This document shows, piece after piece, positions 27,733 to 36,372 of a stretch of DNA of 64,000 nt. The stretch is from DATBLE01 sp963764565 (GTDB lineage Bacteria; Actinomycetota; Thermoleophilia; Gaiellales; Gaiellaceae), in the NCBI GenBank assembly GCA_963764565.1, contig CAVXTD010000005.1, forward strand, positions 51,985-115,984. The letters are read 5' to 3'. The notes below the pieces were generated by a model. It was not told where the DNA came from, did no database searches, and saw only the letters and a program-made list of their open reading frames with translations. Within the stretch, counting starts at the first letter, position 1. The number at the start of each line of letters is the position of its first letter. Position numbers and translations under genes: made by a program.

Positions 27733-28425
27733 ATGCGCCTGAACGCCTACCTCGCTCGCGCAGGCGTCGCCTCCCGTCGCGGGGCGGACGAGCTGATCAG
27801 GGCCGGACGCGTACGCGTCAACGGTGGCCCCGGCGAGCTCGGAACCTTCGTCGGCTCGGGCGACGCCGTGGAGGTCGACGGGCGGACGGTCTCGCCTCAG
27901 CGGCTCGCCTACCGTCTGCTGCACAAGCCGGCGGGCGTGGTGACGACGGCGCGGGATCCACAGGGTCGGCCGACAGTCGTCGGGCTCGTCCCTTCAGAGC
28001 CGCGCGTCGTTCCCGTCGGCCGGCTCGACGCGGACACAACCGGCGTTCTCCTGCTCACCAACGACGGGCGCCTCGCACACCGGCTCGGGCATCCGCGCTA
28101 CGAGGTGGACAAGGTCTACGAGGCCGAGGTCGAGGGCGATCCGTCACGCGAGGCGCTCCGCCGGCTTGCCGAAGGGGTGGAGCTGGAGGACGGGCGCACG
28201 GCGCCGGCCCGCGCCCGCCGGCTCGGAAAAGGCCGCCTGGAGTTGACCATCCACGAAGGCCGCACGCACCAGGTGAAGCGGATGTGCGAGGCGGTCGGTC
28301 ACCCGGTTCGGCGCCTGCGCCGGAGTCGGTTTGCCGGCCTGGACGCGGCCGGGCTTGCCCCCGGCGAATGGCGCGATCTGACCCGCGACGAGGTGGACGG
28401 GCTCCGGCGCCTCGTCGGGCTCTGA
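27733..28425 (+). CDS. rluB: 23S rRNA/16S rRNA pseudouridine synthase, RsuA/RluB family
   Basis: 230 residues. An N-terminal S4 domain (MRLNAYLARAGVASRRGADELIRAGRVRVNG) precedes the catalytic GRLDADTTGVLLLTNDGRLAH motif. The nucleophilic Asp is in RLDADTTG. HEGRTHQVKRMCEAVGHPVRRLRR is the usual C-terminal block. It isomerises uridine in rRNA. It follows scpA-scpB as in many Gram-positive genomes, here with a divergent gene in between. Confidence 0.92.
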   Translation: MRLNAYLARAGVASRRGADELIRAGRVRVNGGPGELGTFVGSGDAVEVDGRTVSPQRLAYRLLHKPAGVVTTARDPQGRPTVVGLVPSEPRVVPVGRLDADTTGVLLLTNDGRLAHRLGHPRYEVDKVYEAEVEGDPSREALRRLAEGVELEDGRTAPARARRLGKGRLELTIHEGRTHQVKRMCEAVGHPVRRLRRSRFAGLDAAGLAPGEWRDLTRDEVDGLRRLVGL

Positions 28426-28449
28426 GCGACAGCTGGCGCCCTCCGCCTT

Positions 28450-28480
28450 CAGTGTCTGACACCAAAGGTGTCAGACACTG
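28450..28480. repeat. Perfect 14-bp inverted repeat, REP-like palindrome
   Basis: CAGTGTCTGACACC, spacer AAA, GGTGTCAGACACTG. It sits between the convergent ends of rluB and trpS. The TGTCTGACACC/GGTGTCAGACA form recalls repetitive extragenic palindromes scattered in several high-GC genomes. Here only one copy is seen. It could also act as a bidirectional terminator. Confidence 0.75.
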
Positions 28481-28492
28481 CCGTTGCCTTGC

Positions 28493-29473
28493 TCAGCTCC
28501 TGACGAAGCCGAGGCCCCGGTACATCGCCTCGAGCGTGGGCGCCGCGGCGGCGCGCGCCTTCTCTGCACCGAGGAAGAGCAGGCGCTCGAGCTCAGCGGG
28601 ATCGCCTCGCAGCTCGTCGTAGCGGAGCCGGACCGGCTCGAGCAGCGCGATCACCGCCTCGGCCACCTCCTCCTTGAATGCGCCGTACCCCATACCCTCG
28701 CGGCCGGCCTCGATCGCCTCGGGCGTCTCCCCGGTCGCGACCGACATGATCTCGATCAGGTTCGTGACGCCCGGCTTGTCGGCGCTGCGGCGAATCTCCG
28801 AGCCGGAGTCCGTCACCGCCGTCTTGAACTTCTTCCGGATCGTGTCCGGCGGGTCGGCGATCAAGACCGTGCCCTGAGGCGTTCCGCCCGTGGTCGACAT
28901 CTTGTTCTCCGGCTCCTGGAGGTCCATGATCCGCCCGCCGACCGGCGGGGTCTCGACCTCGGGCAGCGTGAACGTCTCGCCGTAGCGCGAGTTGAAGCGC
29001 TGCGCGACGTCCCTCGCCAGCTCGATGTGCTGGCGCTGGTCGTCGCCGACCGGGACGATGTCGGTCTGGTAGAGCAGGATGTCGCCGGCCTGGAGCACCG
29101 GGTAGGTGAAGAGCGCGGCCGAGACGAACTCCTGCTTGCCCGACTTGTCCTTGAACTGCGTCATCCGGCGCAGCTCGCCGATGCTCGTCACCGACGACAG
29201 CAGCCAGTTCGCCTCCGCGTGCGCGGTCACGTGGCTCTGGACGAAGACGGTCGACCGGTCGGGGTCGAGTCCGCAGGCGAACAGCATCGCCGCGAGATCG
29301 AGCGTCGAGCGCCGCAGCTCGTCGGGGTCGTGCTCGACGCTGATCGAATGCAGGTCGACGATGCAGAAGGTCGCCTCGCCGCGCTCCTGGGTCGCCACGT
29401 ACTGCCGGAAGCCGCCCGAGTAGTTGCCGAGGTGCTTCTGGCCCGTCGGCTGGATGCCGGAAAAGATCTTCAT
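28493..29473 (-). CDS. trpS: Tryptophanyl-tRNA synthetase
   Basis: 326 residues. The class I HIGH-type motif is PTGQKHLGNY. The KMSKS loop is ENKMSTTGGTPQG, the KMST variant found in one actinobacterial TrpRS group (family knowledge). LLYQTDIVPVGDDQRQHIELARD is the typical Trp-AMP binding block. ATG 29473 is chosen because the family's N-terminal strand MKIFSGIQPTG begins there. The frame is open further upstream but codes for nothing family-like. A terminator-like hairpin lies 31 bp before the start. Confidence 0.95.
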   Translation of the reverse strand: MKIFSGIQPTGQKHLGNYSGGFRQYVATQERGEATFCIVDLHSISVEHDPDELRRSTLDLAAMLFACGLDPDRSTVFVQSHVTAHAEANWLLSSVTSIGELRRMTQFKDKSGKQEFVSAALFTYPVLQAGDILLYQTDIVPVGDDQRQHIELARDVAQRFNSRYGETFTLPEVETPPVGGRIMDLQEPENKMSTTGGTPQGTVLIADPPDTIRKKFKTAVTDSGSEIRRSADKPGVTNLIEIMSVATGETPEAIEAGREGMGYGAFKEEVAEAVIALLEPVRLRYDELRGDPAELERLLFLGAEKARAAAAPTLEAMYRGLGFVRS

Positions 29474-29503
29474 CGTCGCTCGATTCTCCTTCGCGAAGGG
29501 ACG

Positions 29504-29524
29504 AAAAAGGCCTCTTGCGAGGCC
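29504..29524 (-). promoter_or_regulatory. Terminator-like hairpin in the trpS leader
   Basis: On the minus strand GGCCTC, loop GCAA, GAGGCC is followed by TTTTT, 31 bp upstream of the trpS ATG. Intrinsic terminators in aminoacyl-tRNA synthetase leaders usually mean attenuation. I see no T-box consensus and only a few Trp codons in the leader, so the mechanism is open. Confidence 0.55.
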
Positions 29525-29692
29525 CGGAGAGGGACGAAGCGGCTGTGCGGTGCGGCTAGCTACGCGCGCACGCTCCCGCCTCGCCCCGGGCGCCAGTGAC
29601 CAACTCCGATACGAGACGGTGGCCATCTCGTCCCATGATACCCAGCCACGAGGTTGCGCAGCCTGACGTGCCGATCCATAACGTGGGCGGCG

Positions 29693-31852
29693 ATGCTCGA
29701 GCGGCTCGCGCACTTCGTCATCCGCCGGCGCCGGTGGATCGTGCTCGCCTGGATCGTCCTCACGGTCTTCGGCCTGTTCTCGACTACGCGGCTTGCCGAC
29801 CGGTGGTTCGAGTCGTTCTCGATTCCCGGCTACTCCGCCTACGAGGCGAACCAGCGCACACTGAAGACCTTCGGCAGCGGCGAGAACGCGCCGCTCGTGG
29901 CCGTCTTCCACTCCGACGGCGACGTCACGCAGGCGAACGGCATCAAGTTCGCGGTCGCGAAAGCCGCCGCCGTCAACCCCGGCTCGCGTGCGAGCTCGTA
30001 CTTCTCGACCGGCTCGGACGCCTACGTCTCCAGCGACCGGCACACGACGTTCGCCGAGATCTACCCGCCGGGTCAGACGGGCTTCAACTCGACGGTGCAC
30101 CTGAAGCGAGTCCGCGCGGCGCTGAGGTCCGCGACACCGCCGGGCGTGAGCGTCAACCTCACCGGCCGCGACCCGCTGTTCGAGGATGTCGGTGGCACCG
30201 AAGGCCCCAGCCTGGCGATCGAGATCCTGATCGGAGGCGTCGGTGCGCTGCTCGTCCTGCTCTTCGTCTTCGGGACGCTGACCGCCGTCTCGCTGCCGCT
30301 CGTCATTGCCGCCTCCTCGATCCTGACCACGTTCAGCCTCGTCTGGGTGCTCACCTACGTCACCGACGTCTCGCTCGTCGTGCAGTTCCTCGTCGCGCTC
30401 GTCGGGCTCGGGGTGGCGATCGACTACTCGCTGCTGATGCTCTTCCGGTTCCGCGAGGAGCTCCACCACGGCAAGGACGTCGAGAGCGCGCTCGTCGAGA
30501 CGATGACGCACGCGGGCCGCTCGGTCGTCGTCTCCGGCTCGACCGTCGCGATCGGCCTCCTGAGCATGGTCATCCTGCCGTTGCCGTTCATCCGCTCGAT
30601 CGGCTTCGGGGGGATGCTGATTCCGGCCGTCTCGGTGCTCGCGTCGATCACCCTGCTACCGGTGCTGCTACTCAAGCTCGGCCATCGGATCGACAGCCTG
30701 CGAGTGATCCCGAAGCGGATCGTCTCCGCCGACCCGGGCGAGGTCGGCTTCTGGCACCGCTGGGCGGAGATCGTCGGCCGCCGGCCGCGTGTGATTGCGC
30801 TCGCCGGGCTCGCGATCGTCGCGTTGCTCCTGATCCCGGCTTCGAGCCTGAACCCGTCGGAGGCCGAGGTGAAGAACCTGCCCGGGAAGGGCGACGCGTT
30901 CGCCGGCCGCGCTGCCCTCGCCGGTGCGGGCATCTCGGCCGGCGTGATGAAGCCGTTCGTCGTCCTCGTCGAGCACGGGTCGGAGCAGCCGAAGCTGAAC
31001 GCGCTTGTTTCCCGCTTGGAGCAGACCCCGGGAATCGCGGGCGCGGCGGCACCGGTGGCGTGGCGCCAAGGCGACTCAGCGCTCGTCGAGGCGTTTGCGA
31101 CGACGGATGCGTCGAGCAGAAGCGCCCGCAAGACGATCTCAACGCTCCAGCACGATGTACTGCCCGCCGCCGAGCGCTCGGCCGGGGGTAGGACGGTGAT
31201 GACGCTCGGCGGCCTGGCTCCGGAGGAGCGCGACTTCGTGCACGCCGTGTACGGCAACTTCCCCTACGTCCTCGGCTTCGTGATCCTGCTGACGTTCATC
31301 CTGCTGATGCGCGCCTTCCGCTCGATCGTGCTGCCGTTGAAGGCCGTGCTCCTGAACCTGATCTCGCTCGGCTGCGCGTTCGGTGTGGTCGTGTTCATCT
31401 TCCAACAGGGTCACGGGAGCCAGGCGATCTGGGGGATACACGCCACCGATGCGGTCATCTCCTGGATCCCGCTGATGATCTTCGCCTTCCTGTTCGGGCT
31501 CTCGATGGACTACGAGGTCTTCATCGTCACCCGGATCCGGGAGGCCTACGACGAGACCCGCGACACCGGAAAGGCCGTCTCGCTCGGGCTGGCACGCACC
31601 GGCAAGCTCGTGACCAGCGCCGCGCTCGTGCTCGTCTTCGCGTTCTTCTCGCTCTCGACCGGCCCCGGCCCTGACATCAAGCAGTTCGGGATCGGCCTCG
31701 CCGCCGGCGTACTGATCGACGCAACACTGATCCGAGCACTGCTCGTCCCGTCGATCATGCTCATACTCGGCCGGGCGAACTGGTGGTTCCCGAGCTGGGT
31801 CGGCCGCGCACTCCTCGTGCGGCCGCGTCAGCCGCTGCCGGAACCCGAGTAG
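29693..31852 (+). CDS. MMPL-family RND transporter
   Basis: About 719 residues from ATG 29693. One N-terminal membrane helix after a basic start (HFVIRRRRWIVLAWIVLTVFGLFSTT), a large extracytoplasmic loop and five helices (LIGGVGALLVLLFVFG onward). The proton-relay-type GLGVAIDYSLLMLFRFREEL follows. The second half repeats this plan with the equivalent FGLSMDYEVFIVTRIREAYD. The two DY motifs are those of MMPL proteins. Such transporters export lipids or hydrophobic compounds; the cargo is unknown. It is divergent from trpS. Confidence 0.88.
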   Translation: MLERLAHFVIRRRRWIVLAWIVLTVFGLFSTTRLADRWFESFSIPGYSAYEANQRTLKTFGSGENAPLVAVFHSDGDVTQANGIKFAVAKAAAVNPGSRASSYFSTGSDAYVSSDRHTTFAEIYPPGQTGFNSTVHLKRVRAALRSATPPGVSVNLTGRDPLFEDVGGTEGPSLAIEILIGGVGALLVLLFVFGTLTAVSLPLVIAASSILTTFSLVWVLTYVTDVSLVVQFLVALVGLGVAIDYSLLMLFRFREELHHGKDVESALVETMTHAGRSVVVSGSTVAIGLLSMVILPLPFIRSIGFGGMLIPAVSVLASITLLPVLLLKLGHRIDSLRVIPKRIVSADPGEVGFWHRWAEIVGRRPRVIALAGLAIVALLLIPASSLNPSEAEVKNLPGKGDAFAGRAALAGAGISAGVMKPFVVLVEHGSEQPKLNALVSRLEQTPGIAGAAAPVAWRQGDSALVEAFATTDASSRSARKTISTLQHDVLPAAERSAGGRTVMTLGGLAPEERDFVHAVYGNFPYVLGFVILLTFILLMRAFRSIVLPLKAVLLNLISLGCAFGVVVFIFQQGHGSQAIWGIHATDAVISWIPLMIFAFLFGLSMDYEVFIVTRIREAYDETRDTGKAVSLGLARTGKLVTSAALVLVFAFFSLSTGPGPDIKQFGIGLAAGVLIDATLIRALLVPSIMLILGRANWWFPSWVGRALLVRPRQPLPEPE

Positions 31853-31909
31853 TCAGAGCCGCCGGGCGTCCGGCCGAACGTCGGTCTGACGCTCACTACA
31901 CTGACGAAC

Positions 31910-33283
31910 GTGGCTGTGACATCGTCCACGTGGTCGCCGTCCTCCTGGCGGGAGCGCTCTGCGCTCCAGCAGCCGGAGTGGCCCGACCCCGCGCGCGCCG
32001 CCGACGCCGTCGCCGAGCTGAAGAGCTTTCCGCCGCTCGTCTTCGCGGGTGAGGCCCGGCAGCTGCTCGCCTCGCTCGGCGAGGTCGCGCAGGGGCGGGC
32101 GTTCCTGCTCCAGGCCGGCGACTGTGCGGAGTCCTTCCACGACTTCTCCGCGGTCGGGATCCGCGAGAAGCTGAAGATCATGCTCCAGATGGCCGCCGTC
32201 CTCACCTACGGCGCCACGCTGCCGATCGTCAAGGTCGGACGCATCGCCGGCCAGTTCACCAAGCCTCGCTCGTCTCCGACGGAGAGTGTCGACGGCAACG
32301 AGATCCCGAGCTTCCGCGGTCACATGATCCACGACGACGCGCCCACCGCCGCCGCGCGCGTGCCCGACCCGGCGCGGATGGTGAAGGGCTACCACCAGTC
32401 GGCGTCGACGCTGAACCTGCTGCGCGCCTTCACGAAGGGCGGCTTCGCGGACATGGTGCGCGTCCACGAGTGGAACCAGGAGTTCGTCGCCGACTCGCCG
32501 GAGGGCGAGCGCTACAACCGGCTGGCGACGGAGATCGAGCGAGCGCTCCGCTTCATGGCTGCGTGCGGAATCGATCTGACGAGCGAGCACCAGCTGCACC
32601 AGGTCGACGTCTGGACGAGTCACGAAGGGCTTCTGCTCGACTACGAAGACGGGCTCGCCAGGCGCGACTCGCTGACCGGCGACTGGTACGCCTGCTCGGC
32701 TCACATGCTCTGGATCGGCGACCGCACGCGCGATCCGGACGGCGCGCACGTCGAGTTCTTTGCCGGAGTCAACAACCCGCTCGGGGTCAAGCTCGGGCCG
32801 ACCGCGACGGCGACCGACGTCGCGGCGCTCTGCGAGCGTCTGAATCCCGGGCGCACTCCCGGGCGGCTGACCTTCATCTCCCGGATGGGAGCCGATCGGG
32901 TGCGGGAGCTCCTGCCGCCGCTGCTGCAGGAGGTACGCGACGCCGAGCACCCGGTCGTGTGGGCGTGCGACCCGATGCACGGGAACGTCTTCCGGACTGC
33001 CTCCGGATTCAAGACGCGGCGCTTCGACGACATCATGGCCGAGCTCGACGGCTTCTTCGCAGCCTGCCAGGACGAAGGAGTCTGGCCCGGCGGCGTACAT
33101 CTGGAGTTCACCGGCGAGAACGTGACGGAGTGCCTCGGCGGGGCGGAGGCCGTGCTCGAGGAGCATCTCAGCGCCCGCTACGGATCGCTCTGCGATCCGA
33201 GGCTGAACGCGCTCCAGGCTCTGGATCTTGCGTTCGACCTCGCAGAGCGCATGCAAGGCGGCCGGCAGCAGCTCGTGTCGTAG
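31910..33283 (+). CDS. aroG: 3-deoxy-7-phosphoheptulonate synthase, class II
   Basis: 457 residues from GTG 31910. Class II (plant/actinobacterial) DAHP synthase hallmarks are LLQAGDCAESF, KVGRIAGQFTKPRS, PSFRGHMIHDD, SHEGLLLDYE, GDRTRDPDGAHVEFFAGVNNPLGVKLGP, FISRMGADRV, VWACDPMHGNVF and HLEFTGENVTECLGG. The metal-ligand Cys is in AGDCAE. It condenses PEP and erythrose-4-phosphate, the first step to chorismate. tyrA starts within its stop codon (TAGTG), indicating coupled translation. Confidence 0.95.
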   Translation: MAVTSSTWSPSSWRERSALQQPEWPDPARAADAVAELKSFPPLVFAGEARQLLASLGEVAQGRAFLLQAGDCAESFHDFSAVGIREKLKIMLQMAAVLTYGATLPIVKVGRIAGQFTKPRSSPTESVDGNEIPSFRGHMIHDDAPTAAARVPDPARMVKGYHQSASTLNLLRAFTKGGFADMVRVHEWNQEFVADSPEGERYNRLATEIERALRFMAACGIDLTSEHQLHQVDVWTSHEGLLLDYEDGLARRDSLTGDWYACSAHMLWIGDRTRDPDGAHVEFFAGVNNPLGVKLGPTATATDVAALCERLNPGRTPGRLTFISRMGADRVRELLPPLLQEVRDAEHPVVWACDPMHGNVFRTASGFKTRRFDDIMAELDGFFAACQDEGVWPGGVHLEFTGENVTECLGGAEAVLEEHLSARYGSLCDPRLNALQALDLAFDLAERMQGGRQQLVS

Positions 33284-34377
33284 TGCCGGCGCCCCCCTCC
33301 CTCGCGATCGTCGGCACCGGCCTGATGGGGGCATCCGTGGGCTTGGCAGCCAAGCGTGCCGGAGCGGCGGTCGTCTCCGGGTGGGACCCCGACGCGGCCG
33401 CGCTGGCAGCTGCCGTCGAGCGCGGGGCGGTCGACCGGCCCGCTGCGTCGCTCCAGGAAGTGCTCGTCGACGCGGAGATCGCGATCGTCGCCGCGCCGGT
33501 CACCGATCTGCCGCAGCTCGTCGAGGAGGTGCTGGCGCGTGCGCCCGAAGGCTGCACGGTCACCGACGTCGGCTCGACGAAGGACTGGTCGCTCCGCTTC
33601 CCCGACCGGTTCGTCGGCGGCCATCCGGTCTGCGGCCGTGAGGCGCGCGGCGCTGCTCACGCGACCTCCGATCTGTTCGACGGGGCAACCTGGTTCCTGA
33701 CCCCGCTCGCCGGTATCGATCCCAAGCGCTACCGGCTCGTCCACGGCTTCGTCGCCTCGCTCGGCGCCTTGCCGGTGGCGATCGATCCGCGTGCGCACGA
33801 CCGGCTCGTCGCGCTGACCAGCCACCTGCCGCATGCGCTCGCCAACCTGCTCGTCAACCAGGCCGGGTCGGGACGGATCGAGGGCCACGACCCGCTCGCC
33901 GCGGCCGGTGGGTCGCTTCGGGACATGACCCGCGTCGCGGGCGCGAACCCGCGGATCTGGGTGGACATCTTCCTCGACAACGGACCGGAGCTGGCCGAAG
34001 CGCTGGCCGAGCACCGCCGGCGTGTCGAGCAGCTCGAGCGGTGGCTCGCGGAGCGCGACGGTGGCTCGCTGGCGCGGTGGATCGCCCAGGCGTCGGAGAA
34101 CCGGCGCCGGATGCTGGTCGACGCCTACGGCGACCCCGGATCGCTTCAGCGCGTGACGGTGCACGTGCCCGACCACCCCGGCGTGCTCGCCGGCATCACG
34201 CAGGCGCTCGGCGCCGAGCGGATCAACATCGAGGACTTCGAGCTCCGCCATTTCTCGACCGAGCGTGGCGGCGTGCTGACCATGATCGTCTCGGGGGAGG
34301 GGGCGGCGGAGCGGGCGGCAGCCCTGCTCGAGGCCCAGGGCTACGGGGTGTCGGTGTCCCCTGTCCTCGAGACGTGA
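33283..34377 (+). CDS. tyrA: Prephenate dehydrogenase with C-terminal ACT domain
   Basis: 364 residues. NAD-binding motif IVGTGLMGASVGLAAKRAG; TyrA blocks TDVGSTKDW, GGHPVCGREARGAAHA, HDRLVALTSHLPHALANLLVNQ; GSLRDMTRVAGANPRIWVDIF. The C-terminal 80 residues (RVTVHVPDHPGVLAGITQALGAERINIEDFELRH) form an ACT domain, likely binding tyrosine for feedback control (family knowledge). It converts prephenate to 4-hydroxyphenylpyruvate. Overlaps both neighbours (aroG by 1 bp, aroA by 4 bp). Confidence 0.94.
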   Translation: MPAPPSLAIVGTGLMGASVGLAAKRAGAAVVSGWDPDAAALAAAVERGAVDRPAASLQEVLVDAEIAIVAAPVTDLPQLVEEVLARAPEGCTVTDVGSTKDWSLRFPDRFVGGHPVCGREARGAAHATSDLFDGATWFLTPLAGIDPKRYRLVHGFVASLGALPVAIDPRAHDRLVALTSHLPHALANLLVNQAGSGRIEGHDPLAAAGGSLRDMTRVAGANPRIWVDIFLDNGPELAEALAEHRRRVEQLERWLAERDGGSLARWIAQASENRRRMLVDAYGDPGSLQRVTVHVPDHPGVLAGITQALGAERINIEDFELRHFSTERGGVLTMIVSGEGAAERAAALLEAQGYGVSVSPVLET

Positions 34378-35669
34378 GGGTCGAGCCGGCAGTCTCGGTT
34401 CAGGGCGACATCGCGGTCCCGAGCATCAAGGGCGTGTGCCAGCGCGGGGTGCTCTTCGGGGCGATCGCCGAGGGCGAGTCGGAGATCCGCAACTTCGGCC
34501 GCGCCGCCGACACCGAGTCGGCGATCTCGGTCGCGCGGCAGCTCGGTGCGGATGCGGTCTGGACGGCGCCGGAGGTCGTCCGCGTGCACGGCGTCGGGCT
34601 GCGCGGTCTGCGCGATCCCGGCGGGCCGCTCGACTGCGGCAACGCGGGCACGGTGCTACGGCTCACCGCCGGCATCCTCGCCGGCCAGGGCGGCGAGTTC
34701 ACGCTCGTCGGCGACGAGTCGCTCTCGTCACGCGACCAGACGCGGATTGCGATTCCCCTGACGGAGATGGGAGCTCAGGTGGAGACGTCCGACGGCCGGG
34801 CCCCGGTGACGATCCGAGGCGGCGCGCTCCGTCCGATCCGTTACTCGCCGCCGGTCGCGAGCGCACAGGTCAAGTCCGCGATCCTGCTCGCCGGGCTGTT
34901 CGCGGACGGCGGGCCGACAACCGTGGTCGAGGCAGCGCCGACACGAGACCACACCGAGCGGATGCTCCAGGCGATGGGCGTTCGCGTCGAACGCAAGCCG
35001 GGGGAGGCGAGCGTCTGGCCGGTCGAGAAGCTGGACCCGATCTCGATCGACGTCCCCGGGGACTTCTCGTCTGCCGCCCCGTTCCTCGTTGCAGCGCTGC
35101 TCCTGCCTGATTCGAGACTGCGGATCCACGACGTCAACGTCAACCCGACCCGAACGGGACTGCTCGACGTGCTCGAGCGGATGGGCGCGAGGATCTCGCT
35201 CTTCAACCGCCGCCAGGTGAGCGGCGAGCCGGTCGCCGACCTCGAGATCGAGCACACGGAGCTGGTCGCGACCGAGATCGACGCGCCGGAGGTGCCGCTC
35301 CTCGTCGACGAGCTGCCGCTCTTCTGTCTGCTCGCGTCGATGGCGCACGGCGACAGCGTCGTGCGCGGCGCGCAGGACCTCCGGGCCAAGGAGACCGACC
35401 GGATCGAGACGACGACGGCGCTCTTGCGAACGGTCGGGGCTCACGTGCGGGCGACCGAGGACGGCTTCCGGATCCGCGGCGTCCCCACCCGGCTTCGCGG
35501 CGGGCTCGTCGCCGCCGCCGGCGATCACAGGATTGCCATTCTGGGCGCCGTGGCCGGTCTCGTCTCCGGCGAGGGCGTCCGCATCGAGGGAGCGGAGGCG
35601 GTGTCAGTATCCTTCCCCGGATTCTTCGACCTCCTGGCGCAAGTCGCTCAGATGAGCGACCTGCGCTAG
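34374..35669 (+). CDS. aroA: 3-phosphoshikimate 1-carboxyvinyltransferase (EPSP synthase) with an altered substrate loop
   Basis: 431 residues from GTG 34374. Family motifs are LDCGNAGTVLRL, SSRDQTRIAIPL, SAQVKSAILLAGL, DELPLFCLLASMAHG, LRAKETDRIE and AAGDHRIAIL. In the N-terminal loop the usual DKSxSHR is replaced by IKGVCQR. The Lys (residue 19) and Arg (residue 24) keep their spacing, but Ser becomes Gly and the His is Gln. It still most likely makes EPSP from shikimate-3-phosphate and PEP, given the aroG-tyrA-aroA operon. The variation may be lineage-specific or reflect changed kinetics. Confidence 0.9.
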   Translation: MRVEPAVSVQGDIAVPSIKGVCQRGVLFGAIAEGESEIRNFGRAADTESAISVARQLGADAVWTAPEVVRVHGVGLRGLRDPGGPLDCGNAGTVLRLTAGILAGQGGEFTLVGDESLSSRDQTRIAIPLTEMGAQVETSDGRAPVTIRGGALRPIRYSPPVASAQVKSAILLAGLFADGGPTTVVEAAPTRDHTERMLQAMGVRVERKPGEASVWPVEKLDPISIDVPGDFSSAAPFLVAALLLPDSRLRIHDVNVNPTRTGLLDVLERMGARISLFNRRQVSGEPVADLEIEHTELVATEIDAPEVPLLVDELPLFCLLASMAHGDSVVRGAQDLRAKETDRIETTTALLRTVGAHVRATEDGFRIRGVPTRLRGGLVAAAGDHRIAILGAVAGLVSGEGVRIEGAEAVSVSFPGFFDLLAQVAQMSDLR

Positions 35670-35708
35670 CTGAATGCGCGATGCCAACGTTCCCGCCACA
35701 GCCAGCTA

Positions 35709-35733
35709 GCGCTTTCGACGGAGTCGAAAGCGC
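35709..35733 (+). promoter_or_regulatory. Hairpin abutting the cmk start codon
   Basis: An 11-bp perfect stem (GCGCTTTCGAC / GTCGAAAGCGC) with loop GGA ends on the base before the cmk ATG. There is no separate Shine-Dalgarno sequence. The structure would occupy the ribosome-binding region, so it may gate cmk translation or end the aro transcript. Confidence 0.65.
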
Positions 35734-36366
35734 ATGATCGTGACCATCGACGGCCCCGCGGGGGCCGGCAAGAGCACCGTGGCCCGCCGCCTGGCCGAGC
35801 GGCTGGGCTTTCGCTACCTCGACACCGGCGCGATGTACAGGGCCTTGACCTGGCTCGCGCTCCGCGACAGCCTGCCGCTCGACCGGGGCGCCCTCCTGGG
35901 CGAGCTCGCCGAGGCCAACCCCGTCGACTTCGACGAGCACGGGCGCTGCTTGGTCGCCGGCACCGACGTCACCGCCGCGATCCGCCGCGCGGAGATCGAT
36001 CGCCTCGTGCCGGTCGTCGCGCGGCACCCGGAGGTGCGCAAGCTGATGCGCGACCGTCAGCGGGAGCTCGCCGAAGACGGCGATGTCGTGATCGAGGGCC
36101 GCGACATCGGCACCGTCGTCGCCCCGAACGCGGCGGTGAAGATCTACCTCAAAGCCGACCCGCAGGTACGCGCCGGCCGCCGGATCGCCGAGCGGCCCGA
36201 GATCGGCGCCGACGCGCTCGCCACCGACCTCCGGATGCGAGACGAGAGCGACGCGGCGCGGATGCAGCCCGCCGAGGACGCCGAGCTGATCGACACGACC
36301 ACGCTGACCGTCGAGGAGGTCGTCGACCACATCGAGCGCCTCGTCCGCGAGCGCGCACCGGCCTAG
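35734..36366 (+). CDS. cmk: Cytidylate kinase
   Basis: 210 residues. P-loop MIVTIDGPAGAGKSTVARRLAERLGF, then YLDTGAMYRALTWLAL. CMP-binding VIEGRDIGTVVAPNA and the LID arginines in RRIAERPEIGADALATDLRMRDESDAAR. It phosphorylates CMP and dCMP. It precedes der, a classic bacterial neighbour pair. Confidence 0.95.
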   Translation: MIVTIDGPAGAGKSTVARRLAERLGFRYLDTGAMYRALTWLALRDSLPLDRGALLGELAEANPVDFDEHGRCLVAGTDVTAAIRRAEIDRLVPVVARHPEVRKLMRDRQRELAEDGDVVIEGRDIGTVVAPNAAVKIYLKADPQVRAGRRIAERPEIGADALATDLRMRDESDAARMQPAEDAELIDTTTLTVEEVVDHIERLVRERAPA

Positions 36367-36372
36367 CGTCTC

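Noticed and set aside
29474..30511. In-frame upstream extension of trpS
   Set aside because: No TrpRS has such a domain; the extension is antisense to the MMPL gene and low-complexity, and a terminator-like hairpin lies inside it.
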